DNA from: Clostridiales bacterium UBA7285
GTDB lineage: Bacteria; Bacillota; Clostridia; Peptostreptococcales; Anaerovoracaceae
NCBI GenBank assembly: GCA_002472145.1
Contig: DKRJ01000013.1
Coordinates: forward strand, 122,198-186,197
Length of the DNA stretch: 64,000 nt
Reading direction: 5' to 3'
Position 1 is the stretch's first letter. Each line of letters starts with the position of its first letter. The position numbers and the translations under genes were made by a program. The notes below the pieces were generated by a model. The model was given only the letters and a program-made list of their open reading frames with translations, made no database searches and had not been told where the DNA came from. Shown here in pieces: positions 44,177-52,483 of the stretch.

Positions 44177-45097
44177 ATGGTAAAGGTTTACGAGTTCAAC
44201 GCCGGTCCGGAGGACGACGGCCGGCAGGTAAAACAGGTCATAAGGCGCAGGTACGGTTTTTCCTCCCGCGTGATGACCGCGATCAAGTACCGCGGATCCG
44301 TCAGGATCAACGGACAAGACGCCCTCGGCTGGTATCCCCTGGCCGAAGGCGATTTTGTATCGGTCAGCCTTCCCGAAGAGGAAAGCCGTTTCGAGCCCTG
44401 CGACATCCCGATCACGCCTCTGTACGAGGACGGCGATATCCTGATGATAGACAAGCAGGCCGGCGTCGCAGTCCACCCTACGCGTTTCAACACCGACCGC
44501 ACCATCGCCAACGGCCTGATGAAGTACATGGCCGACACGGGACAGTCGTTCAAGATCAGATTCATCAACCGTCTCGACAAAGACACGACCGGAGTACTCG
44601 CCATCGCAAAAAACGCGAACGTCCAGGAGCAGATCAGCCGCCAGATGCGCGCCGGAATAACGGAGAAACGGTATATCGGCATCGTTTCGGGGATCGTCGA
44701 AAAAGACACATTCACGATAGACCTTCCCATCGGCAGGCCGTCACTGCGAAGCATAGACCGGGCCGTCATGAGCGTGGAGGAAGGCGGGCTTCCGTCCTCA
44801 ACGGAAGTCACCGTGCTCGAAAGATTCGAAAACGCCGGCCCTTCAGGAGCTTCTTTGCTCAGCCTGAAACTCCTGACAGGCAGGACACATCAGATACGCG
44901 TACACCTCTCGCACATCGGCCACCCGCTCATAGGCGACGACAGATACGGCGGCGATGATTCGTTCTTCCCGCGTCAGGCGCTCCACGCGTGCCACTTCGA
45001 GTGCGTCCATCCGGCGACAAAACAGAGACTCGCGGTAGACGCTCCCCTTCCCGGCGATATGAAGGAACTGATAGAGAACCTGAGGAACGGAAAATGA
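44177..45097 (+). CDS. RluA/RluD family pseudouridine synthase
   Basis: Converts specific uridines in rRNA or tRNA to pseudouridine. The 306-residue protein has an N-terminal S4-like RNA-binding stretch (RVMTAIKYRGSVRING) and the catalytic motif NRLDKDTTG with D134. The RTHQIRVHLSHIGHPLIGD motif follows near the end. The target site cannot be assigned from sequence alone. The stop overlaps the thiN start as ATGA. Confidence 0.94.
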   Translation: MVKVYEFNAGPEDDGRQVKQVIRRRYGFSSRVMTAIKYRGSVRINGQDALGWYPLAEGDFVSVSLPEEESRFEPCDIPITPLYEDGDILMIDKQAGVAVHPTRFNTDRTIANGLMKYMADTGQSFKIRFINRLDKDTTGVLAIAKNANVQEQISRQMRAGITEKRYIGIVSGIVEKDTFTIDLPIGRPSLRSIDRAVMSVEEGGLPSSTEVTVLERFENAGPSGASLLSLKLLTGRTHQIRVHLSHIGHPLIGDDRYGGDDSFFPRQALHACHFECVHPATKQRLAVDAPLPGDMKELIENLRNGK

Positions 45098-45741
45098 CAA
45101 AACAGACTGATCGGGCGATCATACTCACGTCACACATAGAGCATCCCGGACTTATCCGCGAAATACCTGACGGAACCGTCATCTGCGCGGACGGTGGATA
45201 CGTCGCGGCCGAAAGGTTCGGCCTGAAGCCGGACATCCTCATCGGCGATTACGATTCGGCGGAAGAGCCTGAGCACGTCGACGTCCTTCTCCCGCGCGTA
45301 AAAGACGTGACAGACAGCGAGGCGGCGGTCGACCTGGCCGTCTCCCGTGGATTCTCCGACATCCTCGTCATTGGCGGGTTCGGCGGCAGGCTCGACCATA
45401 CCATGGGAAATATCGGGGTGTTGGCGAAGTACTGCGGCAGAGGCGTTAAAGTGGCCTTCGCCGACGGTCAGAACTACGCATTCATGCTGTCACCGGGAAG
45501 CTGGCACATCTCCCCCGAAAGGCTCGGCATCAGGCATAAGTACATGGGCCTGATCGCATACGGCGGGAGCGTCCTGGGCCTCACGGTCCGAGGCGCCAGG
45601 TACGAGCTGACCAAAGCCGAACTGGGCATAGCGACTACGCTCGGCGTCAGCAACGAGATCACCGGAGGAAGCGCGTCCGTCTCGTTCGAAAAAGGCATGC
45701 TCTTAGTGGCGCTGACATCCGACGCACCTGACGCGCCATGA
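45094..45741 (+). CDS. thiN: Thiamine pyrophosphokinase
   Basis: Transfers pyrophosphate from ATP to thiamine, giving TPP. The 215-residue protein shows CADGGYVAAERFGLKPDILIGDYDS near the N-terminus, the SEAAVDLAV acidic motif, and GGFGGRLDH, all typical. The ATG at 45094 overlaps the upstream stop codon, which rules out the longer frame. Placed just before a TPP riboswitch-controlled thiamine transporter, it fits salvage of external thiamine. The last codons run into a 10-base tandem repeat. Confidence 0.94.
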   Translation: MTKQTDRAIILTSHIEHPGLIREIPDGTVICADGGYVAAERFGLKPDILIGDYDSAEEPEHVDVLLPRVKDVTDSEAAVDLAVSRGFSDILVIGGFGGRLDHTMGNIGVLAKYCGRGVKVAFADGQNYAFMLSPGSWHISPERLGIRHKYMGLIAYGGSVLGLTVRGARYELTKAELGIATTLGVSNEITGGSASVSFEKGMLLVALTSDAPDAP

Positions 45742-45768
45742 CCTGCCTTGACACGCCCTCACTTTGAC
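45719..45768 (+). repeat. About five 10-base direct repeats across the thiN stop
   Basis: Copies of a TGACNCGCCN-like unit start near 45719, 45729, 45739, 45749 and, weakly, 45759. The 10-base period matches one helical turn, which would put all copies on one face of the DNA. Confidence 0.5.
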
Positions 45769-45818
45769 GCACAGTAATGGCAAGTCATTTTTTGGTGAAT
45801 TCATCTTTTGATAATATA

Positions 45819-45847
45819 TTGACAAATAAAAAGGCTTAATATATTCT
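45819..45847 (+). promoter_or_regulatory. Promoter of the thiT leader
   Basis: Perfect TTGACA and TATTCT with 17-base spacing, directly before the TPP riboswitch. Confidence 0.75.
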
Positions 45848-45859
45848 TTGAATTGACAT

Positions 45860-45948
45860 CGCAAGGGGAGCTTTTGCTGAGAGTTGCCGCAGTAACGCGG
45901 CAAGACCCTCATGACCTGATACGGATAATACCGTCGTAGGGAGCGGAA
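45860..45948 (+). promoter_or_regulatory. TPP riboswitch
   Basis: The THI-box core is intact: AGGGGAGC, then TGCTGAGA, a variable hairpin (TTGCCGC and GCGGCAA), ACCCTCATGACCTGAT, and GGATAATACCGTCGTAGGGA. It precedes the ThiT-like gene and would shut it off when thiamine pyrophosphate is plentiful. Confidence 0.96.
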
Positions 45949-45969
45949 AGTCGTTTTTCGCATTGCTCT

Positions 45970-45996
45970 CCTCCTGAGTTAAAAGGAGGTTTTTTT
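45970..45996 (+). terminator. Expression-platform hairpin: terminator and hidden ribosome binding site
   Basis: CCTCCT (45970-45975) pairs with AGGAGG (45984-45989) across an eight-base loop and is followed by seven T residues. The AGGAGG is also the only ribosome binding site for the next gene. Folding would therefore end transcription, hide the start, or both. Confidence 0.75.
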
Positions 45997-46635
45997 ATGT
46001 CACTTCAGGAATTTTTCGAATCCACCAGAGGTCAGATTATCACGGTCGCGGTAATGATCGTCCTGCTTCTGCTGCTTCTCATCCCGTCAAAGAAGAAACG
46101 CGCCGAAAAACGCGTTGACGTCAGGACCATGACTGTTTCGTCCGTAATGGTCGCTCTTTCGATGGTGCTGTCGCTCATCACGCTGTTCCGCATGCCGCAA
46201 GGCGGTTCCGTAACGCCGATGTCCATGCTTCCGATCGCCATCATAGCGTATTTTTACGGAACGCGGGCCGGCGTGACGTCCGGTGTTGTCCTCGGACTTC
46301 TAAACCTCGTCACAGGGCCTTATGTCATCCACCCCGTTCAGCTTCTTCTCGACTACCCCGTCGCATTCGGCGCGCTCGGGCTCGGAGGCTTTGCCCGCAG
46401 GGGAAAGTACGGACTCCTGAAATGCTATCTGATCGGCATAGCCGGCCGCTACGTCTGCGCGGTCCTCTCCGGCGTCATCTTCTTCGGCGCATATGCGCCT
46501 GAAGGTTTCAACGCTGTCACCTGGTCGCTCTGGTACAACTTCACGTACATCGCTACGGAAGGAGTAATAACGGTAATAATCATTTCCATCCCGGCCGTCC
46601 GCAGGGCTATCGAGTCCTTGAAAAAATCGGCTTAG
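45997..46635 (+). CDS. thiT: ThiT-like thiamine ECF transporter substrate component
   Basis: A 212-residue membrane protein with about six membrane segments. It matches the ThiT S-component, which binds thiamine and works with a shared energy-coupling module. Typical stretches are GGSVTPMSMLPI, GTRAGVTSGVVLG and HPVQLLLDYPVAFG. The TPP riboswitch upstream supports the substrate assignment independently. The module subunits (EcfA, EcfA', EcfT) are not in the window. The AGGAGG ribosome binding site lies in a regulatory hairpin. Confidence 0.92.
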   Translation: MSLQEFFESTRGQIITVAVMIVLLLLLLIPSKKKRAEKRVDVRTMTVSSVMVALSMVLSLITLFRMPQGGSVTPMSMLPIAIIAYFYGTRAGVTSGVVLGLLNLVTGPYVIHPVQLLLDYPVAFGALGLGGFARRGKYGLLKCYLIGIAGRYVCAVLSGVIFFGAYAPEGFNAVTWSLWYNFTYIATEGVITVIIISIPAVRRAIESLKKSA

Positions 46636-46749
46636 CGTGTTACATTATTAACGAGCGCAGGCGGTGCCGCACAGCATCAGCAAAAACAGGCATAGCCGCA
46701 TGCGCCGCTTCACGCGTTTTCGTAAGCCGTACGGCGGAAAGGATATGAA

Positions 46750-47526
46750 ATGTATAAGACGATCAAATATGAAGTAAAAGACGGGCTTGCGTTCGTTACA
46801 GTAAACAGGCCTGAAGCTCTGAACGCGCTCAACACGGAGGTCCTAAGCGAACTCAGCGACGTATTTGACGTTATCGCGGCGGACGACGCCGTAAAGGCCG
46901 TCCTCGTAACAGGCGAAGGAAGAGCCTTCGTGGCCGGGGCGGATATCGCCGAGATGAGCAGATTGAACGCTTTAGAGGGCCGCGAGATGATGAGGAAAGG
47001 CCACGCTGTCATGAATAAGATCGAACGCCTTCCGAAGGCTGTCGTAGCCGCCGTAAACGGATTCGCTCTCGGCGGAGGCTGCGAACTGGCGATGGCCTGC
47101 GACATCAGGATCGCGTCGGAAAAGGCTAAGTTCGGTCAGCCTGAGGTAGGCCTCGGGATCATCCCGGGATTCGGCGGAACTCAGAGGCTGTCGAGGCTCG
47201 TCGGAAGAGGCATGGCTAAATACCTGATCATGACGGCTGAGATGATAAACGCCGATGAAGCGCTCAGGATAGGTCTCGTCGAGAGAGTCGTCGCCCCGGA
47301 AGCGCTTGCCGAAGAATCCGAGAAGGTCGCGAGGACGATCATGACGAAAGCCCCTCTCACCATCGCATCGGCAAAGAACGCCATCGAGACCGGGTTCGAC
47401 ATGGATCTGAAGTCCGCGAGCGAGTTCGAGATCGAGGCTACGACTGCCCTCTTCTCCTCTGAGGATAAGAAGGAAGGAATGGCGGCGTTCCTCGAAAAGC
47501 GCAAAGCGGATTTCCAGGGAAAATAG
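46750..47526 (+). CDS. Enoyl-CoA hydratase/crotonase family protein
   Basis: A 258-residue crotonase-fold enzyme. Both catalytic glutamates expected for hydration are present: one in GGGCELAMACD and one in FGQPEVGLGIIPG, and the oxyanion-hole stretch AFVAGADIAEM is intact. The closest functional guess is 3-hydroxybutyryl-CoA dehydratase (Crt) or a general enoyl-CoA hydratase. No butyrate-pathway genes (thl, hbd, bcd) flank it, so the substrate is open. AAAGGA precedes the ATG. Confidence 0.9.
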   Translation: MYKTIKYEVKDGLAFVTVNRPEALNALNTEVLSELSDVFDVIAADDAVKAVLVTGEGRAFVAGADIAEMSRLNALEGREMMRKGHAVMNKIERLPKAVVAAVNGFALGGGCELAMACDIRIASEKAKFGQPEVGLGIIPGFGGTQRLSRLVGRGMAKYLIMTAEMINADEALRIGLVERVVAPEALAEESEKVARTIMTKAPLTIASAKNAIETGFDMDLKSASEFEIEATTALFSSEDKKEGMAAFLEKRKADFQGK

Positions 47527-47572
47527 TCCGCAGGAACGTTACGGGAATATGATACTCAATAGCGACTATGAA

Positions 47573-47596
47573 AAAACCGGGCTTCTGCCCGGTTTT
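47573..47596. terminator. Bidirectional terminator between crotonase gene and yajC
   Basis: AAAACCGGGC and GCCCGGTTTT form a perfect 10-bp stem with a four-base loop, with A and T runs on both sides. It serves the converging genes. Confidence 0.9.
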
Positions 47597-47697
47597 GCAT
47601 TTCCAACTTAAGTCGGATCGGTCAGATCGCGCCTCGCAGCTGCCCGCTTCGTCCGATCCGCTGTTTCTTTTCTCTGCACGTATGCCTTTCGGCCTGC

Positions 47698-48243
47698 CTA
47701 TTTGTCGAGTTCTTCAGATGATTCCGCGGCCTCAGGCATCTCAGCGGCGTCGGCTGCCTCGACCTCGGCTGTGTCGAAGCCGGTCCCGGCGTTCTCGGCC
47801 TGCTCCGCGATCTGCTCTGCCTCGTCCTTTACCTCTGATTCGGCTTTAAGATCATCGAGTTCGCCCTCGAGAGACTCCGAGTTCTTCTTGCCGAGCCTCC
47901 TGATGCGCTTTTTCTCTGCAGGCTTGTCCTCAGAAAGCATCTCATTTTTAAAGAGTTCTGCCTCCTCGTGCTTAGGTGATTTCTTCTCCACGGTGGAAAC
48001 AGCCCATCTCTTGATTTCGAATCTCGTTTTGTCCGCGCCGACCTGGATGACGAGAGAATCCTCTTTCGTCTTTACGACCTTGCCGCAGATCCCGCCGATC
48101 GTGACGATCTCGTCCCCGATCGTGATGCTGCTCCTCATCTCGTTGATTTTCTTCTCTTTGTTGCGCTCAGGTCTGATCAGTATGAAATACATCAGGGCGA
48201 TGAACACGACAATAATGATGATTTGACTTCCAAGTGTACCCAT
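47698..48243 (-). CDS. yajC: Preprotein translocase subunit YajC, extended
   Basis: Accessory Sec subunit with one N-terminal membrane segment (about residues 7-24, followed by RPERNKEKK) and a small cytoplasmic domain with the GDEIVTIGGICGKVV motif. The usual length is about 90-110 residues. Here there are 181, the extra being an acidic Ala/Glu-rich tail. It lies 67 bases downstream of tRNA-Leu(CAA), without an obvious promoter of its own, so it may be co-transcribed with the tRNA. It is unlinked to secDF, its usual neighbour. Confidence 0.93.
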   Translation of the reverse strand: MGTLGSQIIIIVVFIALMYFILIRPERNKEKKINEMRSSITIGDEIVTIGGICGKVVKTKEDSLVIQVGADKTRFEIKRWAVSTVEKKSPKHEEAELFKNEMLSEDKPAEKKRIRRLGKKNSESLEGELDDLKAESEVKDEAEQIAEQAENAGTGFDTAEVEAADAAEMPEAAESSEELDK

Positions 48244-48310
48244 TTTTGCTCCTTCCGCGGAATATATCGATTACAGCATTTCGATGCCAGAACCGCAATT
48301 GTCTCCGACA

Positions 48311-48397
48311 TGGTGCCGGCGATGGGGCTTGAACCCATACGATGTCGCCATCACGGGATTTTGAGTCCCGCGCGTCTGCCAATTCCACCACGCCGGC
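48311..48397 (-). tRNA. tRNA-Leu (anticodon CAA)
   Basis: Complete class II tRNA with CCA encoded. The acceptor GCCGGCG pairs with CGCCGGC, the anticodon loop is CTCAAAA within a CGGGA/TCCCG stem, a long variable arm is present, and the T arm has GGTTCAAGCC. Confidence 0.97.
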
Positions 48398-48410
48398 AAA
48401 ACCATCAAAA

Positions 48411-48439
48411 ATTTTACCATAACAAAAAGTTGGCGTCAA
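48411..48439 (-). promoter_or_regulatory. Promoter of tRNA-Leu(CAA)
   Basis: TTGACG and TAAAAT separated by 17 bases, ending 14 bases before the mature tRNA 5' end. Confidence 0.75.
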
Positions 48440-48491
48440 TAATAGACCGGCGCCCCAAAACATGGTACTATTATGTAAAAGGAGAGGATCA

Positions 48492-49037
48492 ATGGCATCA
48501 GATGTAAAGAAGCTGATTGGCGCGACACTGGTTGATTTAATCTCGGAAAAAAGCTTCGAAAAAATAACTGTAAAAGAAGTCGCCGATAAGTGCCACATTA
48601 CCCGGCAGACCTTTTATTACTATTTCCACGATCTCGTCGACGCACTCGAGTGGGTGGCCGTCGAGGAATTCAACGAGATAGTCAAAGAAGTCTCCGCGTG
48701 CGGTGAACTGGAAAAAGCCGTCAGGATCATCGTCGAGCGCGCTTACAGGATCCAGCCTGTTCTCAAGAAAATATTCTCCACCTCCAGCGGCCGTGACATT
48801 GAAGACGCGATGGACAACGCGATCAAGTACTCTCTGTCTCCGTATATCCTTCAGATCGCTGAGATCAGCGGCGTACCTGTGAAGGCAGCGGAAATACTCG
48901 TTGATTTCATCACGTACGGAATCGTCGGACTGATACTCCACACCGGCCTGAACAGCGAAGATGACGTCGCACAGGTATCGAGCAGCGTCATCACCATAAT
49001 CAGATATCTTCTTTCGATAGTCGGCAAAGCTCTTTAG
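48492..49037 (+). CDS. TetR/AcrR family regulator
   Basis: A 181-residue regulator. The helix-turn-helix is at about residues 23-47 (ITVKEVADKCHITRQTFYYYF), in the style of the DhaS-like subgroup. The C-terminal half is helical and hydrophobic, a likely dimer and ligand domain. The ATG at 48492 has GGAGAGG upstream. It is convergent with a D-amino-acid deacylase gene and upstream of dcyD, but neither is clearly its target. The ligand is unknown. Confidence 0.88.
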   Translation: MASDVKKLIGATLVDLISEKSFEKITVKEVADKCHITRQTFYYYFHDLVDALEWVAVEEFNEIVKEVSACGELEKAVRIIVERAYRIQPVLKKIFSTSSGRDIEDAMDNAIKYSLSPYILQIAEISGVPVKAAEILVDFITYGIVGLILHTGLNSEDDVAQVSSSVITIIRYLLSIVGKAL

Positions 49038-49055
49038 GCTCTTAAGCCTTTTTAT
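49036..49055 (+). terminator. Small terminator after the TetR gene
   Basis: AGGCTCTTAAGCCT followed by five T residues. It overlaps the 3' end of the convergent gene. Confidence 0.5.
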
Positions 49056-50416
49056 CTCCTGACAGCCCTGCCGAGTTTGTCATCTATCACTTTACCGTCA
49101 ACCGAGGCTATTTTTCCGGCGATTATCACGTAGTCGATCCCTTCCGGTGCTGTCAGAGGACTGTCGAACGTCGCCCTGTCCTCTACCCGTTCAGGATCAA
49201 AAATGCATACGTCGGCATCCGCCCCGCGGCTCAGCCGTCCTTTGTTCACCAGGCCCAGTTTTTCCGCAGGCATCGTCGTCATCTTTTCTATAGCATCTCC
49301 CAGTGAGATCTTCCCTGCTTTTACGAACTTCGACAGCAGGCGCGGATATGATCCCGCCGCGCGCGGGTGTCCCTGCCCCTCGTGGAGCGTGGCGTCCGTG
49401 CAGAGCATCACATTCGGATGGCTGAAAGCCAGGTCGATATCTTCAGGCTTCATGACGTGCGCCACGGCAAGACACGACGGATGCGTCTTTCTCAATTCCC
49501 TGAATATGTCTTCCGTGCATCTCATGCCCTTGTATTTTCCCTCACATATTTCGATAACGTCATAGCCGCAGTCGTACCTCTCGAGGAACCCGTCGTCGAA
49601 CGTCGTGGAGCCTATCGCCGTCGAAAAAGCGTAGTACGGGTAGCAGTCGCAGTTCACGCGCAGGCCGTTCATCTTATATTCGTCCACCTGTTCCAGAAAA
49701 TCCTTCATCTGACCGAATCCGGCCATCGAGCCGATATGGGAGAATTCGCAGTTCAGGCCGAGTTCCTCGGCGACATCGAGAAATTCAGCCGCCGAATCAA
49801 AGACAGCCGCAGCGTCGTCACGCACGTGAGCGGCGATCATCTTATCATCTTTCACGCATAGCGAAGCGCTTCCCTTTAATTCCCTCTCGTCTATCCCCGG
49901 GATGTACCTGATCCCGTAGGAGATGCCGAGGCATCCGTCATCCAGAGCCTTTCTGTCCGCGTCGAGCGCGGCTTTCAGTTCATCGTCCGTCAGAGCCGTG
50001 TATTTATCCCTGTGGCCGCTTTTAAGGCGCTGAGTGGAATGTCCTGCCAGCAGAGCGATATTTACAGGTGCTCCGTCTCTGTCGACCATGTCAAGATATT
50101 CCCCGGGGTCGCACGCGTTTTCGCCGCAGTTCCCGCCGAGGCACGTCGTCACTCCCATTCTCAGTTCACAGCAGAATACCGACTTCTCCGGATCGGAATA
50201 TCTGGTCCCGTCGGGATCCATATTATCTTCGTGCATATGTATGTCGATAAATCCAGGCGCTACGATCTTTCCGGAAGCATCTATCACCGTATCCGCCTCG
50301 GGTTCGCCCTTCGTCACGAGTTCTATTCTGCCGTCCTCGATATACAGATTGAGTTTCGCGTCTACCCGGCTCGCAGGATCGACGACTCTTCCGTTTTTGA
50401 TAAGTAAAGTGCTCAA
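49052..50416 (-). CDS. N-acyl-D-amino-acid deacylase (D-aminoacylase family)
   Basis: A 454-residue amidohydrolase. The metal motif GFIDIHMHEDN lies after the N-terminal beta domain. Further ligands are suggested by the cysteine in LGGNCGENA, by AGHSTQRL, the histidine in EFSHIGSMAG and the late LCTDATLHEG aspartate. These match D-aminoacylase, which frees D-amino acids from N-acyl forms. Dihydroorotase-like or hydantoinase activity is less likely. The TTG at 50416 is chosen because GGGGAG is six bases upstream; a GTG at 50443 has no such site. Confidence 0.85.
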   Translation of the reverse strand: MSTLLIKNGRVVDPASRVDAKLNLYIEDGRIELVTKGEPEADTVIDASGKIVAPGFIDIHMHEDNMDPDGTRYSDPEKSVFCCELRMGVTTCLGGNCGENACDPGEYLDMVDRDGAPVNIALLAGHSTQRLKSGHRDKYTALTDDELKAALDADRKALDDGCLGISYGIRYIPGIDERELKGSASLCVKDDKMIAAHVRDDAAAVFDSAAEFLDVAEELGLNCEFSHIGSMAGFGQMKDFLEQVDEYKMNGLRVNCDCYPYYAFSTAIGSTTFDDGFLERYDCGYDVIEICEGKYKGMRCTEDIFRELRKTHPSCLAVAHVMKPEDIDLAFSHPNVMLCTDATLHEGQGHPRAAGSYPRLLSKFVKAGKISLGDAIEKMTTMPAEKLGLVNKGRLSRGADADVCIFDPERVEDRATFDSPLTAPEGIDYVIIAGKIASVDGKVIDDKLGRAVRR

Positions 50417-50491
50417 GTTCTCTCCCCTTCTTTCGATAAACACGGGATCCCGGTTTCTTTTTATATTCTATCACATCGTCTCATCAGAGCA

Positions 50492-50535
50492 TAAAAAAAC
50501 CGGATCGGACAAGCTTTAAAACCTTTCCGATCCGG
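50492..50535 (-). terminator. Terminator after tRNA-Leu(GAG)
   Basis: CCGGATCGGA and TCCGATCCGG form a perfect 10-bp stem with a 17-base loop, followed on the minus strand by seven T residues. Confidence 0.88.
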
Positions 50536-50544
50536 ATCTCGATG

Positions 50545-50629
50545 TGGTGCGGTCGACTGGACTTGAACCAGCACGGGGTTAACCATACGCCCCTCAAACG
50601 TACGCGTCTGCCTATTCCGCCACGACCGC
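50545..50629 (-). tRNA. tRNA-Leu (anticodon GAG)
   Basis: Complete class II tRNA with CCA encoded. The acceptor GCGGTCG pairs with CGACCGC, the anticodon loop is TTGAGGG, a long variable arm is present, and the T arm has GGTTCAAGTCC. It reads CUC and CUU codons. Confidence 0.96.
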
Positions 50630-50663
50630 GCAAGGCATAGTCGTTTATCGACTACAATTCAAT

Positions 50664-50691
50664 ATATTACCACATAGCGGCCGAAATGCAA
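50664..50691 (-). promoter_or_regulatory. Promoter of tRNA-Leu(GAG)
   Basis: TTGCAT and TAATAT with 16-base spacing, 35 bases before the mature tRNA. Confidence 0.6.
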
Positions 50692-50713
50692 GTCATTTTT
50701 TCCGATTTTGGTG

Positions 50714-50719
50714 TATAAT
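50714..50719 (+). promoter_or_regulatory. -10 box of dcyD
   Basis: A perfect TATAAT preceded by TG-like GTG. No convincing -35 is seen, so it may be an extended -10 promoter or activator dependent. Confidence 0.5.
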
Positions 50720-50749
50720 CAAATCATCAAAGACGAAAGGGGAATTGTC

Positions 50750-51778
50750 ATGCTTCTAAACCACGAGAAAATCAGTTTTCTGGATCTGCCTACTCCCATA
50801 CAGTACATGGAGAATATCTCAAAGGATCTAGGCATTAACTTCTACCTTAAGAGAGACGACCTGACTGACCTGGCGACGGGAGGCAACAAGCTCCGCAAAC
50901 TCGAATACCTGCTGAAGGACGCTCTCGACCAGGGCGCGACCATGCTGATCACCGAGGGCGGCGCGCAGACGAATCACGGACGCCTGACCGCGGCGGTGGC
51001 GGCAAAATACGGTCTCAAGTGTGCCATCGTCACGACGGACGAGTATCCAGGCGAGATCTCGGCAAACCTGATCCTCGACGGCATCTTCGGATGCGACGTT
51101 TATTTTGTTCACAACGTCAAAGCAGGTCCCGGCGAGAACGCCAGAGACCTGGCTATGGAACAGATCGCCCGGAAGTACGAGGCTGAGGGCGAGAAAGTCT
51201 ACCGCATCCCTACCGGCGGGTCCAACGCTGTCGGATCTCTCGGCTACTATGAGTGCGCCATGGAGATCGGGAAGCAGATAAAGGAGATGGGCATAGAAAA
51301 CCCTCGCGTCGTGGACACTGTCGGAAGCTACGGCACATATGCAGGTCTTGCGGCGGGGCAGTTGAACGAAGGGCTCCCGTTCAGGCTCACGGGCGTCGCT
51401 ATCGAGCCGTTCACGGATATCCTGGGCGGCGCGCTGGAGCACTATAACGAGATGAAGGAGCACTTCGGGCTCTCGTATCAGGCAGAGGAAAGCGACTTCG
51501 ACATAGTGACCAGATACGACTGCGGCGCATACAACAATCCTGTCAGAGAGGTCAGAGAGGCCATCTACTATATGGGAAGAAAGCAGGGGATCATAGTCGA
51601 CCCATGCTATACGGGGAAGACTTTCTACGCGATACTCGAGATGGTGAAGAGCGGCGATATCGCTCAGGGTGAGAACGTCATAATGATGCACACCGGTGGC
51701 ATCCCGGGGATCTACACTAAGCACCACCGCGTCGAATTCGAGAAAGAACTCGCCGGATATATGCATGTAATAGACTGA
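50750..51778 (+). CDS. dcyD: D-cysteine desulfhydrase family PLP enzyme
   Basis: A 342-residue fold-type II PLP enzyme. The PLP lysine is in GGNKLRKLEYL (about residue 46) and the phosphate-binding loop lies near TVGSYGTYAGLA. The LKRDDLTDLATGG and EGGAQTNHGR segments match D-cysteine desulfhydrase, which releases pyruvate, sulfide and ammonia. ACC deaminase is the nearest alternative. AAAGGGG precedes the ATG at 50750. With the nearby D-aminoacylase it suggests D-amino-acid use. Confidence 0.88.
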   Translation: MLLNHEKISFLDLPTPIQYMENISKDLGINFYLKRDDLTDLATGGNKLRKLEYLLKDALDQGATMLITEGGAQTNHGRLTAAVAAKYGLKCAIVTTDEYPGEISANLILDGIFGCDVYFVHNVKAGPGENARDLAMEQIARKYEAEGEKVYRIPTGGSNAVGSLGYYECAMEIGKQIKEMGIENPRVVDTVGSYGTYAGLAAGQLNEGLPFRLTGVAIEPFTDILGGALEHYNEMKEHFGLSYQAEESDFDIVTRYDCGAYNNPVREVREAIYYMGRKQGIIVDPCYTGKTFYAILEMVKSGDIAQGENVIMMHTGGIPGIYTKHHRVEFEKELAGYMHVID

Positions 51779-51795
51779 AACATATAATTTGCATT

Positions 51796-51834
51796 AGAGC
51801 GCGTTCGAATAAATTTTATTTGCGTTCGCGCTCT
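51796..51834. repeat. Inverted repeat between converging genes
   Basis: AGAGCGCG and CGCGCTCT flank a partly self-complementary AT-rich centre. It has no T run, but probably ends or stabilises the dcyD and J-domain transcripts. Confidence 0.45.
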
Positions 51835-52483
51835 ACCAGCACGGCGAGATGAGACTGCTGCAGCAGTAGCACTCTATGCACTGAGCGCAGGTGTCTGAGT
51901 TGAAGCCGCTGGAATTGCTCGCGTTGTAATATCTGTTTCCCGCCGACGTCAGCCTGTTGTAAGTCGTGCGGTATTCGCTGTTCGTCGGCGCCATCTGGAT
52001 GGCGGTCCTTATGTTAGTCAGGCCATTATCGATGTATCCCTTCTGGACGTTCACCATTCCCATCAGGTAATACCATTCTGCGTCCCGCGTTTTTACCTCG
52101 GATAGGATCTGGTCCGCCCTGGCAGTCTGGTTCGCGTTGATAGCCTGACGAGCTGCCTGATATGCCTCGAAATCAGAGGAAAATCCGCTGCCGTATGCTC
52201 CGCCGTATGATCCTCCCCCGTAAGAGCCGCCGTATGAGTTTGTGTCGTAGGCGCTCTGCCTTCTGCCGTACTTTCCCGCGCCGGGGTCGGCGCCGTTGGC
52301 CTGGCGCATCAGGTAATCGTACGCTTCGTTTATCTCCGTCAGTTTCTCCTGCGCGAGATCGGCGAGCGGATTGTCCCGATACTTGTCGGGATGGTATTTC
52401 TTTACGAGTTCGTGATAGGCGTTTTTGATCTCCTCGACGGACGCGCCGCGCGATACGCCCAGGACCTCATATGGATCTTTCAT
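51833..52483 (-). CDS. J-domain protein with Gly/Tyr linker and Cys-rich tail
   Basis: A 216-residue DnaJ-like protein. The J domain occupies residues 1-65 with HPD at 31-33, so it should stimulate a DnaK ATPase. A Gly/Tyr/Ser-rich linker follows (about 85-105), then a helical, TPR-like segment near 106-180. The end is a cysteine cluster ([10 protein letters not shown], then a final Cys two residues from the end) of unknown use, possibly metal binding. It lacks the DnaJ zinc and substrate domains. Its start overlaps the DUF5685 gene by 17 bases. Confidence 0.88.
   Translation of the reverse strand: MKDPYEVLGVSRGASVEEIKNAYHELVKKYHPDKYRDNPLADLAQEKLTEINEAYDYLMRQANGADPGAGKYGRRQSAYDTNSYGGSYGGGSYGGAYGSGFSSDFEAYQAARQAINANQTARADQILSEVKTRDAEWYYLMGMVNVQKGYIDNGLTNIRTAIQMAPTNSEYRTTYNRLTSAGNRYYNASNSSGFNSDTCAQCIECYCCSSLISPCW

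Noticed and set aside
50688..50701. A 14-base match GCAAGTCATTTTTT shared with 45780-45793
   Set aside because: Pairs of exact 14-base matches are expected by chance in 64 kb. At 50.7 kb part of it is explained by the tRNA promoter, and the two contexts are otherwise unrelated.
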